This document shows positions 27,234 to 34,859 of a stretch of 64,000 nucleotides of DNA, in pieces. Location: positions 32,024 to 96,023 of the forward strand of contig JAKSDK010000082.1 in assembly GCA_022360095.1 (NCBI GenBank), in the 5' to 3' direction. The notes beneath the pieces are model-generated. The model did not search any database, was not told the origin of the DNA, and saw only the letters and a program-made list of their open reading frames with translations. Source of the stretch: Phycisphaerales bacterium (GTDB taxonomy: Bacteria > Planctomycetota > Phycisphaerae > UBA1845 > UTPLA1). Both the position numbers and the translations under genes were made by a program. Position 1 is the first letter of the stretch; each line of letters starts with the position of its first letter.

Positions 27234-28607
27234 ATGCTTCGTTATCTTCCATTGACAGTCTCCGTCATGATCTTCACCGCGTTCAGCACATCCGCTCGCG
27301 GAGAATTGTTCAGCGTGCAATTGGCGACGGTGCCGGCATCGGACGAGCAACCGGGCGGTCCGATCTACGACTATGACGTCGGCGTGTTCGAAGTGACGAA
27401 CGCCCAGTTCGTCGCGTTTCTCAATGACGCCGAGTTCCACAATGAAGTTCAAAATCCGGGATTCGGAAACGAACGCGGCGATAACATGCTGTGGCGCGCG
27501 CCGCCGTTCAATACCGGTGATGTCGGCCTGATTGTCGGAGATTCAGGCGACGTTGACGCCGTATTCGACATCTCGCGCAGCCTGATTACGTACAATCCCT
27601 TTTTCAATGTCGGAACGCGCTATGACGTCGTGGCGGGCAAAGAGGACCACGCTGCCGTCGGCATGAGCTGGATCGGTGCAGCCAAGTTTTGCAACTGGCT
27701 CACCATCGACCAGGGCCTGGGCCTCGGCGAACGATGTTTCGTCGAAGGCCCCGGCGAAGTGGATTGGTTTCCGGTCACGACCGGTGACGACATTGGCGGA
27801 ACCCAACAGGCGACAAACCTGGCGCGCGATCTCGACGACGGCGAACGCTGCGCCCTGGTCCGTAATCATCGGGGCTTTCGATTCCTGATGGACCAGGGAG
27901 GCATTGCGGTCGGCGGAACGAACGCCGTCCCCAGACCTTTCAACGAGTGGTACAAAGCGGCCGCCTACGATCCGGCCGCACCCGATGTCCCCAGAGCCGT
28001 GTTTGTCGGCTTTCCGTTTGAAGAACATATCGTGCCGGCCGACCATTGGACCCACGCCTTTGGTCGGGACCCTTTGACCAATGCCGATGCCAATTTTCGA
28101 TCCAGCGGTGATCCCTTCGATAATCCGGACCCGGCGGTGATCGCAACCGCGCCTGTCGGATACTACGACGGCACCGATCATGGCGGAGCTTTTGCCACGA
28201 ATCCGAACAACAACCGATACGGCATCTTCGACATGTCCGGCAGCATCTGGGAATTTCTAAACGACCAGGTCGAAATCACCGCCAGCACCGCACCCGACAG
28301 ATCCATCGCCGGTGGAAGCTATCGGTCAAACAACATGCAGGTAACTTGTGCGAATCGAGGCGACGTCGGCCCCGGCTCAACCCGCCCGGTGATCGGTTTC
28401 CGCGTCATGCGCGTCACAAACCCGCCGGTGATTCCGGGAGACCTGAACTGCGATTGCAAAAAGGACATCAATGATTTCGCACCCTTCGTACAAGCTCTGC
28501 TGGACAGTCTCGCCGGATGCGACGCCGGCCAGGCCGACATCAACGGCGACACGCAGGTCGACGGTTTGGACATCCAACTATTCATCGAGGACCTGCTGAC
28601 CCCCTAG
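27234..28607 (+). CDS. Secreted FGE-like (SUMF1/EgtB-type) protein with dockerin-like tail
   Basis: The ATG at 27234 gives 457 residues, 11 bases after the preceding gene, so both are probably co-transcribed. The signal peptide is MLRYLPLTVSVMIFTAFS. The rest up to ~395 is one FGE-sulfatase-like domain: VFEVTNAQFVAFLND, MSWIGAAKFCNWLTI, PFNEWYKAAAYDP, YGIFDMSGSIWEFLND, IAGGSYRSN, IGFRVMRV. It is clearly a relative of the domain in the upstream neighbour. The active-site cysteine pair is not evident, so catalytic formylglycine formation is doubtful. The tail GDLNCDCKKDINDFAPFV and ADINGDTQVDGLDIQLFI is dockerin-like. The gene converges with phhA, with a gap of 6 bases. Confidence 0.82.
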   Translation: MLRYLPLTVSVMIFTAFSTSARGELFSVQLATVPASDEQPGGPIYDYDVGVFEVTNAQFVAFLNDAEFHNEVQNPGFGNERGDNMLWRAPPFNTGDVGLIVGDSGDVDAVFDISRSLITYNPFFNVGTRYDVVAGKEDHAAVGMSWIGAAKFCNWLTIDQGLGLGERCFVEGPGEVDWFPVTTGDDIGGTQQATNLARDLDDGERCALVRNHRGFRFLMDQGGIAVGGTNAVPRPFNEWYKAAAYDPAAPDVPRAVFVGFPFEEHIVPADHWTHAFGRDPLTNADANFRSSGDPFDNPDPAVIATAPVGYYDGTDHGGAFATNPNNNRYGIFDMSGSIWEFLNDQVEITASTAPDRSIAGGSYRSNNMQVTCANRGDVGPGSTRPVIGFRVMRVTNPPVIPGDLNCDCKKDINDFAPFVQALLDSLAGCDAGQADINGDTQVDGLDIQLFIEDLLTP

Positions 28608-28613
28608 TACGGC

Positions 28614-29369
28614 TCAAGCACTGCGCGGCCACCGGATACCGTTGCGTTCCTGGATCTGATAGATCAAAACGCCGGTGGCATCAAGGAGTTGCTCCAGTGA
28701 CTCCGCGATAAACAGTACATCTTGAAATATGTCGATGCGAAAAGGCTGCGCGATGACTTCCGCCAATTGGAACGGACGTTGCTCAACTCCCTCCGACAGG
28801 CAATGAATCGCCTCGCCGGGCGATGAAAGCAGCCCCGAACCGAGAATGCGCACGTCCCCTGCTTCGCGAATCAAGCCGAACTCGATCGTGAACCAGAACA
28901 GCCGTGTCAGTTCAAGCACGTCCTGATCCGAAATCGTCAGGTTGATGACGTCCCCGAGCTTGCGGAGCAACTCACCGTACGTCTTATCCGCCATCAGGGC
29001 CACGTGGCCGTAAACATCGTGAAAAATGTCCGGCTCCTCAAGGTAATCCATCGATTGGGCGCTCCGCAGCCCGACGGTTGTCGGGTAAATCCGCTGCCGC
29101 AGGCACTGAAAAAAATAGCGCGAGTCGACGTACCCCGGCACTGCACGGGCGGTCCAGCCCGTGATTGGCGCGATCCGCGTATTGATGTCATCCAGCAAAG
29201 GAACGGACTGGAAATCGAGTCCGATCTTCTCCAGCCCCTCATAGAACTGACTGCAAGCCCGGCCTCTCAGCGCCTCGTTCTGCCGCGTACATAAGGCGTT
29301 CCAGACGCCTCGTTGCTCCTCGCCGTATTCGCCTGGGTCCTGAGTAACGAAAAGTCGTTCAATATCCAC
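28614..29369 (-). CDS. phhA: Phenylalanine 4-monooxygenase (aromatic amino acid hydroxylase)
   Basis: The start is GTG 29369, 8 bases after AAGGAG, giving 251 residues, the usual size of monomeric bacterial phenylalanine hydroxylases. The open frame continues upstream but reads through the leader and terminator. The iron-binding motif PDIFHDVYGHVALM gives His-x4-His, and the third ligand is the Glu of FWFTIEFGL. GYVDSRYFFQCLRQRIYP and SMDYLEEPDIFHD match the pterin and substrate region. It converts phenylalanine to tyrosine using tetrahydropterin, iron and oxygen. No pterin dehydratase gene lies nearby. A promoter, a Tyr-rich leader peptide and a terminator hairpin precede it, implying control by tyrosine supply. 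Confidence 0.92.
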   Translation of the reverse strand: MDIERLFVTQDPGEYGEEQRGVWNALCTRQNEALRGRACSQFYEGLEKIGLDFQSVPLLDDINTRIAPITGWTARAVPGYVDSRYFFQCLRQRIYPTTVGLRSAQSMDYLEEPDIFHDVYGHVALMADKTYGELLRKLGDVINLTISDQDVLELTRLFWFTIEFGLIREAGDVRILGSGLLSSPGEAIHCLSEGVEQRPFQLAEVIAQPFRIDIFQDVLFIAESLEQLLDATGVLIYQIQERNGIRWPRSA

Positions 29370-29404
29370 CGCTGTTTCTCCTTGTTGTGCGGAAATTGCG
29401 CAAT

Positions 29405-29432
29405 AAAAAAACCCGCCGACATGGGCGGGCTT
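29405..29432 (-). terminator. Leader terminator (attenuator) upstream of phhA
   Basis: Read on the minus strand, CCCGCC (29429-29424) pairs with GGCGGG (29417-29412) around CATGTC, extended by G-U and A-U pairs, and is followed by seven T residues (29411-29405). It ends about 36 bases before the phhA start, so transcription must pass through it to express the enzyme. GCCCGCCC in its 5' arm (29430-29423) can instead pair with GGGTAGGC (29476-29469) at the end of the leader frame at 7 of 8 positions, one of them a G-U pair. That would be a competing antiterminator. Confidence 0.75.
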
Positions 29433-29470
29433 GATACGACTGGAAAACGCAATGCGACCTGTCAGACGGC

Positions 29471-29527
29471 CTACCCGTCGGGATATGGGGTGACTCCGTA
29501 ATAGTAATAGGACGCCTTGCAGTTCAT
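29471..29527 (-). CDS. Tyrosine-rich leader peptide of phhA
   Basis: An 18-codon frame reads MNCKASYYYYGVTPYPDG then TAG. Five of its 18 residues are tyrosine, four of them consecutive, encoded by alternating TAT and TAC. The initiating ATG lies only about 3 bases after the expected transcription start, so it may be translated without a leader sequence. It sits between a good promoter and the terminator hairpin of phhA. A ribosome halted at the YYYY block would leave the stop-codon region free to pair with the terminator arm; a ribosome reaching the stop would cover it. The role is inferred from position and composition. Confidence 0.75.
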   Translation of the reverse strand: MNCKASYYYYGVTPYPDG

Positions 29528-29536
29528 GATGGTATG

Positions 29537-29565
29537 AGTGTATCAACGTTGTCGCCCCGATTCAA
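29537..29565 (-). promoter_or_regulatory. Sigma-70-like promoter of the phhA leader
   Basis: On the minus strand, TTGAAT (29565-29560) and TACACT (29542-29537) are separated by exactly 17 bases. The start of transcription would fall near 29530, three bases before the ATG of the Tyr-rich leader peptide. No other equally good promoter lies between here and the phhA start. Confidence 0.65.
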
Positions 29566-29684
29566 TACCCAATCGCGAAATACCCGTTCGAAGAATCACC
29601 TCGTTTTGGAATGCTGCAAGAAATGACCGCCTTGCTACGATCTCATAGAGAAGGAACGTATCCGTCGGCGGGTACGGGACGAAA

Positions 29685-30827
29685 ATGATTGAACAAACCG
29701 ACTTCCAATCCACGACCGAGTCCGGCCCCCTCGTCTTCAAGACCGGCGGAATCTTTATGTTTGCCGGTCTATGGTTCCTACTGCTCGGACTTGCGATGAC
29801 CGCCGGGCTGATCTGGATGGCCGTCTTTGTTCCAGACGGCCCTCCGCTTTGGTTGCGCGTTTTATTATTGGTCTTTGCGGCCATCCCGCTCGCCGCGGCG
29901 GCGTTCGGATTGCTCCTGACCTTTGGTGGTGAGCGCATTACACTCGATGCAGGTGAACGACAGGTGCGGATCGCCTACGGGCGCTGGTGGACCTGGAAAC
30001 GCGAGGTGAGGTCGTTCGAGGACTTCTACGCCGTGGAGGTCCATCGTCAGAGCACGAAGGTCGGAGCCCATGACGAGGGTGGGCAGCCAACCTACCCCGT
30101 GCGACTGCTGTCCGGCGGCGACGAGGTTGAGCTGACCAACATCAGCAGCTACCGCAATGCCCGAGCGATTGCGGAAAAGGCCGCCGATTACCTCAGCTTG
30201 CCCCTGCACGAAGCAACTGAATCCGAAACGGTCATTCGCGAGGCCGGCGCGCTCGACGAATCCCTGGCCCAACGCGCCAAGAGGCTGGGTGAAGACGTCC
30301 AATGGCCCAAGCTGCCGCGCGGTAGCCGAATCGAAGTCCGTCACCAGAACGAGACGACCCTCCTCGACCTCCCTCGCCCCAATCGCAAGATGATCGCCGA
30401 GGGCGTACTCAGTCTTGGTTTCCTCCTGATCGTGTACGGAGGAACCCTTGGCGGCGTGGCGTACTTCCTGGGGGATTGGCTCGACGAATTCGGCTTCAAC
30501 AGCGGAGAAAACGTGTGGCCCGCCGTCATACGGTCCGTCACGATCATCCCTGTCGTGTACATCCTTTTCTTCGGCATCGTACTCCTGACGACGCGTGAGC
30601 GTGTCGCCGTCTCGCCGCGTGTCTTCAAACGCATCTGGAGGTTTCCGATTGGAACCTGGACGCGCAAGATTCCGGCCGGAGAAATCGAGGAACTCTTGAG
30701 CGACTCCGACGATGTGATCCTGCGAACAGACCGTACATCCTGCCGCGTCGGTTATGCGCTGGACAAAAAAGAGCGCCGCTGGCTGCGCGAAGCGATCAGG
30801 TTCCTTCTTGTGAAAAAGTCGGGATAG
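29685..30827 (+). CDS. Membrane protein of unknown function (four helices)
   Basis: This 380-residue protein starts at ATG 29685 with GGGA 8 bases upstream. Two membrane helices lie at ~22-48 (GGIFMFAGLWFLLLGLAM) and ~54-77 (PPLWLRVLLLVFAAIPLAAA). A soluble part of ~160 residues follows that could be PH-like (ERITLDAGERQVRIAYGRWW), then two more helices at ~247-268 and ~288-308. The end again resembles a PH-like strand set (AVSPRVFKRIWRFPIG...VILRTDRTSCRVG). The symmetry of helix pair plus PH-like domain, twice, suggests internal duplication. I do not recognise a family. It is divergent from phhA. Confidence 0.65.
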   Translation: MIEQTDFQSTTESGPLVFKTGGIFMFAGLWFLLLGLAMTAGLIWMAVFVPDGPPLWLRVLLLVFAAIPLAAAAFGLLLTFGGERITLDAGERQVRIAYGRWWTWKREVRSFEDFYAVEVHRQSTKVGAHDEGGQPTYPVRLLSGGDEVELTNISSYRNARAIAEKAADYLSLPLHEATESETVIREAGALDESLAQRAKRLGEDVQWPKLPRGSRIEVRHQNETTLLDLPRPNRKMIAEGVLSLGFLLIVYGGTLGGVAYFLGDWLDEFGFNSGENVWPAVIRSVTIIPVVYILFFGIVLLTTRERVAVSPRVFKRIWRFPIGTWTRKIPAGEIEELLSDSDDVILRTDRTSCRVGYALDKKERRWLREAIRFLLVKKSG

Positions 30828-30945
30828 CCCGTGACGAAGGGGCCGGAGTGCCCCATTCACCGTGCGATCCCGGCGACACTTGTTACACTGACGTGAGATA
30901 CGCAAGGTCTCCATCCGTGACTCAACATCGAAGTATGTTCAGACC

Positions 30946-32214
30946 ATGACCACACCGGACGAAATCAGCATCAATCCCCCCCCACCGGCAAAGGCGGTCG
31001 CAGCACCGGTCGTGCAGGCGGAGCGGATCTGGTCCCTGGATGTGCTGCGCGGCGTGGCCCTGTTGGGCATTCTGGTCATGAACATTCAAGCATTCGCGAT
31101 GGTCTTTGCCGCATATGTGAATCCGCATGCCTATGGGGATTTGACCGGAGCCAACTACCTGGTCTGGTTACTCAGCCATATTTTTGCAGATCGCAAGTTC
31201 ATGACGATCTTCAGCATGCTTTTCGGCGCCGGAATCGTGCTGATGACCACCCGTTCCGAAAAATGGACAGGGCGCTCCGCAGGTCTGCATTATCGCCGCA
31301 TGACAGCGCTGCTCGTGCTCGGGCTGATTCACGCGTACCTGATTTGGGATGGCGACATCCTGGTGACCTATGCGCTCTGCGGGATGGCGGTTTTCCCGTT
31401 TCGCCGCTGGCGACCGACGACGCTGCTTCTCACCGGTCTGATCCTGATCACCGTTGGTTCGGGAATTACGTTCTTCTTTCAGTGGACCATGCCGCATTGG
31501 CCGGCGGAAGAAGTACAAGGGCTCAAAGACGATTTCTGGCAGCCGTCACCGGAATACATCGAAAATGCACATCGCCTTCGTCACGGAAGCTGGCTCGGAT
31601 TCCTGCCTGAACGGGCGAAGAGCGCCTTCTTCCTGCAAACCTTCGTCCTGCTCTGCGAAAATCTATGGCGCGTGAGCGGACTCATGCTGGCAGGCATGGC
31701 ACTGTTCAAACTGGGCGTCTTCAGCACCGCACCGTCTCGGAAAACCTATGCCGCGATGATCATCGTGGGTCTTCTCACGGGTGTATCAACAATTGTGGCC
31801 GGTATCCTCTATCGAGACGCAGTCAGTTGGGACGTACGTCGCTGCTTTTTCCTGGGCGGGCAGTTCAATTATTGGGGCAGCATCCCCCTGGCGTTTGCCT
31901 GGGTCGGCGCCGTCATGCTTGCCTGTCACACCCCGACGCTGACCGGATTGGTCCGTCGTTCACTCGCCGCCGTCGGAAGGATGGCCTTCACCAATTATCT
32001 GATGCAGTCCGTCCTATGCACCTTGTTGTTCAACGGTTACGGTCTCGGCTGGTTCGGACAGGTCGAGCGTATCGGACAGTTCGGTATCGTGCTCGGCGTC
32101 TGGGTGTTGCAACTGATCCTGTCGCCGCTGTGGCTTCGCCGGTTTCGCATTGGACCCGCCGAGTGGCTTTGGCGTTCACTGACGTATGGCGAGCGGCAGC
32201 GTTTTCGGCGCTAG
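30946..32214 (+). CDS. DUF418/YeiB-like multi-pass membrane protein
   Basis: This 422-residue protein starts at ATG 30946. The motif ERIWSLDVLRGVALLGILVM near residue 27 is the family entry of DUF1624/DUF418 proteins (YeiB). About nine hydrophobic segments follow. MAFTNYLMQSVLCTLLFNGYG is the typical C-terminal DUF418 block. The family is related to acyltransferase-3-like membrane proteins, but no biochemical activity is established for YeiB-type members. The neighbours give no functional hint. The gene converges with the one at 32211, overlapping it by 4 bases. Confidence 0.85.
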   Translation: MTTPDEISINPPPPAKAVAAPVVQAERIWSLDVLRGVALLGILVMNIQAFAMVFAAYVNPHAYGDLTGANYLVWLLSHIFADRKFMTIFSMLFGAGIVLMTTRSEKWTGRSAGLHYRRMTALLVLGLIHAYLIWDGDILVTYALCGMAVFPFRRWRPTTLLLTGLILITVGSGITFFFQWTMPHWPAEEVQGLKDDFWQPSPEYIENAHRLRHGSWLGFLPERAKSAFFLQTFVLLCENLWRVSGLMLAGMALFKLGVFSTAPSRKTYAAMIIVGLLTGVSTIVAGILYRDAVSWDVRRCFFLGGQFNYWGSIPLAFAWVGAVMLACHTPTLTGLVRRSLAAVGRMAFTNYLMQSVLCTLLFNGYGLGWFGQVERIGQFGIVLGVWVLQLILSPLWLRRFRIGPAEWLWRSLTYGERQRFRR

Positions 32215-33491
32215 TCGGCCGGCGCCGGTTTTCGTGGGAAAATCATACAGATCTGTGAGCCGTAAATGGGATACTCCACGCGCACGCGATAGGCGCGCAG
32301 CGAATTCGGAGCCACGCCGACCGTTGAACAGGCGTATTCGAGCATCTCCACGTACCGCGAGGATTCCGCAAGCCGAAGCCCCGCAACCCCGCGACCACAG
32401 TCGTGAACCTGCTCATTCGTCCGGTAGCGGTCGAACTGCCGAAGGGGATCGTTGACATCGACGAAACCGCGGAACCCGGCGTCAAACACCTGAACGGTCG
32501 GCTCCACATCCGCGAATATTTCATCCGGCAGCAGGACATCGAGGATACTGACCCTCGCCGGCGTGGTGATTTCGTTGCTGATAAAAGCGTGCCCCTCACC
32601 CTGCGAGCTGTCGGGGCGCACGACCATCATCGCATCCTGTTGCAACTCTGCCATGACGATGTCACAGGCTGCGCTGATGCCGACGTCGGGCGGAGCAACC
32701 GTGTACAAGATCGTATTTTCTAATTCATGTTGCTCGAACTCCGTTCCGTGGGCCGAACAATAGTCTTTGAGGCGCAACTCGTTGGCACTTTGCGCAGGCG
32801 ATCCGTCGATCTGCCGACGAGTCAGCGGTTGCTCGACCTGACACGTCCAGCTTGCCATTTGCAATCGGGCGCTATCATTGAAGCGCCGGAGCCCCTTCAC
32901 CCCCATCAATGCCACAAAATCGGCGTAGAATTTTTTCCTCGGCGATGGCACGAGCAACGCGACATTCAGGCTTAAATCGCAAGACATCCCCTTGATCAGG
33001 GTCATGCCCCGAAAGGCGGTCTGCTTGGCGGCCAGCTCTCGTTTCTCGCGTGCCTCCGGCAGCCATGCACTAATGATCGCGTCCAGAGCGCCCCGATCCC
33101 CAGCTTCAGACGCGATGATGTCTTCAAAGTTCTGAACCGCCGTGCGTGCCTTTTGAATCGCGGCGGAGTCGACCTTGAGTTTATCCAGCGCCGTCAGAAT
33201 GCGGCGCAGCGGGTCCGGCCCCGGAATCATGTAGGTGACGGCAACCGGATCAGGTTGGCGGATGGCCCGAAGCAAGCGGCTACTGGCGTCTTTGTTGACG
33301 CGCAGCTTCCGTGACAGATCACTTGCCCGATGAGGTCCACCCGGCATCGCATCGATCAACGTCGAAAACGTGGCAGACAGTTCCTGCCCCATCCTTGTGA
33401 GGCGTTCATTCAGCGTTGCATCCACTTTAGATTCGATCCTCTCCTTGTGGCCTGCAGCCCCAACCGCTGCATTTCGACCCGGATTGTCCAC
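32211..33491 (-). CDS. Putative DNA-binding protein with N-terminal winged-HTH-like region
   Basis: The longest frame begins at GTG 33491 (426 aa); a GTG at 33425 preceded by AAGGAGAGG is an alternative start. Residues ~35-85 contain DLSRKLRVNKDASSRLLRAI, which reads as a winged helix-turn-helix. The remaining ~330 residues hold no motif I recognise; two cysteines (YCSAH, YACST) and a conserved-looking tail (YPIYGSQICMIFP) are visible. It is divergent from the PEP-CTERM gene at 33736. The shared intergenic region holds a strong promoter overlapped by GGAGAA/TTCTCC repeats. A regulatory role is inferred from the HTH and this context. Confidence 0.6.
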   Translation of the reverse strand: MDNPGRNAAVGAAGHKERIESKVDATLNERLTRMGQELSATFSTLIDAMPGGPHRASDLSRKLRVNKDASSRLLRAIRQPDPVAVTYMIPGPDPLRRILTALDKLKVDSAAIQKARTAVQNFEDIIASEAGDRGALDAIISAWLPEAREKRELAAKQTAFRGMTLIKGMSCDLSLNVALLVPSPRKKFYADFVALMGVKGLRRFNDSARLQMASWTCQVEQPLTRRQIDGSPAQSANELRLKDYCSAHGTEFEQHELENTILYTVAPPDVGISAACDIVMAELQQDAMMVVRPDSSQGEGHAFISNEITTPARVSILDVLLPDEIFADVEPTVQVFDAGFRGFVDVNDPLRQFDRYRTNEQVHDCGRGVAGLRLAESSRYVEMLEYACSTVGVAPNSLRAYRVRVEYPIYGSQICMIFPRKPAPAD

Positions 33492-33535
33492 AAACCGCCT
33501 GATTCAGCAATGTTTAGCGGTTTGCCAATCTCCTG

Positions 33536-33564
33536 TTGACATCTGATGGAGAACCTGTTATATT
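33536..33564 (+). promoter_or_regulatory. Consensus-like sigma-70 promoter
   Basis: TTGACA (33536-33541) and TATATT (33559-33564) are separated by exactly 17 bases, one of the best matches to the housekeeping consensus in the window. It points towards the PEP-CTERM gene at 33736, giving a 5' untranslated region of about 165 bases. Confidence 0.75.
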
Positions 33565-33575
33565 CTCCAGGAGAA
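33548..33575. promoter_or_regulatory. Operator-like GGAGAA/TTCTCC repeats over the -10 box
   Basis: Three alternating half-sites are visible: GGAGAA, then TTCTCC, then GGAGAA, the last two forming the exact palindrome TTCTCCAGGAGAA. They overlap and immediately follow the -10 box at 33559. Position and symmetry fit a repressor site, possibly for the divergent HTH-like protein at 32211-33491. Confidence 0.5.
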
Positions 33576-33735
33576 TTAAAGTATAACCTGTCGCTCGCCT
33601 CTTGTCCAGCAGTTTTGCCCACGATTCCCAGATGTCGGCTGCTGGACGCAAGGCTCACAGGGGGACGTCAAAACAACACGTAATCGCTCGGCGAATGGCG
33701 CCGATTTTGTTATCACTGTTACAGGAGTTGAAAAG

Positions 33736-34398
33736 ATGCATTGGAGAACACTCGCCGTGGCCGTGGTTGTGCTGGCTATCGGGTCTCATGCAGCAAACGC
33801 ACAACCCATCGAAACACATCTTGGATTTGAGGCGGACCCGATCCTCTTTGCCCCGATTTTCATCGACTTCTCCCCCATCCTGAATGACCCGGGAGCCGGA
33901 GGAGGCGAGGGAGGCGGCGAAGGCGAAGGCGGAGGCAAAGGTAAAGGCGGAAAAGGTGGAAAGGGAGGAGGAGACGAAATACCGCTTACCGGGGAAATTG
34001 TCGAATCGCGCCTCACCATCGATATCCTCGTCGAGCCCGGAGCGCCCATCAACGATATGGAGATCATTCTCTTCGTGCCGATCGATAACGGGGGCGAATT
34101 CCCAATCTTCCCATCGCACACGTTCACAACCGCCGATTTCACGCTTGAGGGCAATCGACTCTTCGGAACGGCAAGCACAACAGACGTCAACGGGCTGATC
34201 TTTCCGCCGACGCCCGAGTTCATTCCGCTCTGGACGCTGCAAATCCCCACCCCCGACCAGGGATTCACGATCTATGGCGAAGGTCTGATGCGTGCGGAAT
34301 TTGATGTCATCGTCCCGGAGCCGTCCGCACTCGCCCTCTTAGGCATGGGGTCCATCCTGCTGCTGCGCCGCCGCCGTCGGACGCATTGTTTGTCATGA
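33736..34398 (+). CDS. PEP-CTERM protein with Gly/Lys/Glu-rich linker
   Basis: ATG 33736 follows AGGAGTTGAAAAG (220 aa). The signal peptide is MHWRTLAVAVVVLAIGS ending at NAQ. Residues ~53-78 form a low-complexity linker of Gly, Lys and Glu (GGGEGGGEGEGGGKGKGG), charged and flexible. A beta-rich domain (~85-190) follows, with TIDILVEPGAPINDMEIIL. The C-terminus is VPEPSALALLGMGS followed by an Arg-rich tail, a PEP-CTERM sorting signal. A strong promoter and a possible operator precede it and a hairpin terminator follows, so this is a single-gene unit under its own control. The function is unknown. Confidence 0.8.
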   Translation: MHWRTLAVAVVVLAIGSHAANAQPIETHLGFEADPILFAPIFIDFSPILNDPGAGGGEGGGEGEGGGKGKGGKGGKGGGDEIPLTGEIVESRLTIDILVEPGAPINDMEIILFVPIDNGGEFPIFPSHTFTTADFTLEGNRLFGTASTTDVNGLIFPPTPEFIPLWTLQIPTPDQGFTIYGEGLMRAEFDVIVPEPSALALLGMGSILLLRRRRRTHCLS

Positions 34399-34448
34399 AA
34401 ATCACGCGGAATCTTGCTCGGAACATCCGATTGGGGGGCGTGATTTTT
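34398..34448 (+). terminator. Rho-independent-like terminator after the PEP-CTERM gene
   Basis: AAAATCACGC (34398-34407), starting at the last base of the stop codon, pairs with GCGTGATTTT (34438-34447), and a further T follows. The intervening loop of 30 bases is long for a terminator but the arms match perfectly. Confidence 0.55.
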
Positions 34449-34859
34449 CGAGCGTAATGGCGTCGTACTCAGCAACAGACGGCAATGCAAGGTCCATTGC
34501 CCCCCCATTGGGGGGCGATGCAGTCCTAGATAACGACGTAACGCGATCACTGAAACATCCATTATTTTGTGGAGTCAACTTCACGTCAGTCGGCGTACGA
34601 CGCGGTTACACCGGCTCCATCGTTTTTCCAACCTTCGTTTCTCATTCCGTTTCTCATTGTCTCTCCCCTTTTTCCGCTGGTTGGGCGGGCGGCCGGATCG
34701 CCTCCAGGCCGTCCGCCCACCAGGTATTAGGGGCCTGCGCCCGGACCATGGGTTCCTTATGCGGACTGCAAGCATCTGATCGAGGAGGACGCCTTCGATC
34801 TTCCTGAGTATCCTGTCTTCATTGTGCAAGCTTATGAGAAGGAAACCAGGCATGATCCA
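34449..34859. other. Structured non-coding spacer before the VOC gene
   Basis: No credible protein is seen in this ~410-base stretch. It contains a compact hairpin with CCCCCC/GGGGGG arms around ATT (about 34495-34520). A second, stronger hairpin pairs TGGGCGGGCGGCC (34682-34694) with GGCCGTCCGCCCA (34707-34719), 13 pairs including one G-U. The phrase ATTGGGGGGCG occurs twice (about 34430 and 34507). It may hold the 5' leader of the VOC gene or a small RNA. Confidence 0.45.

Noticed and set aside
29370..29546. Extending phhA to an upstream ATG at 29546
   Set aside because: The added residues are read through the terminator hairpin and leader region and have no family similarity; GTG 29369 has an ideal AAGGAG site.
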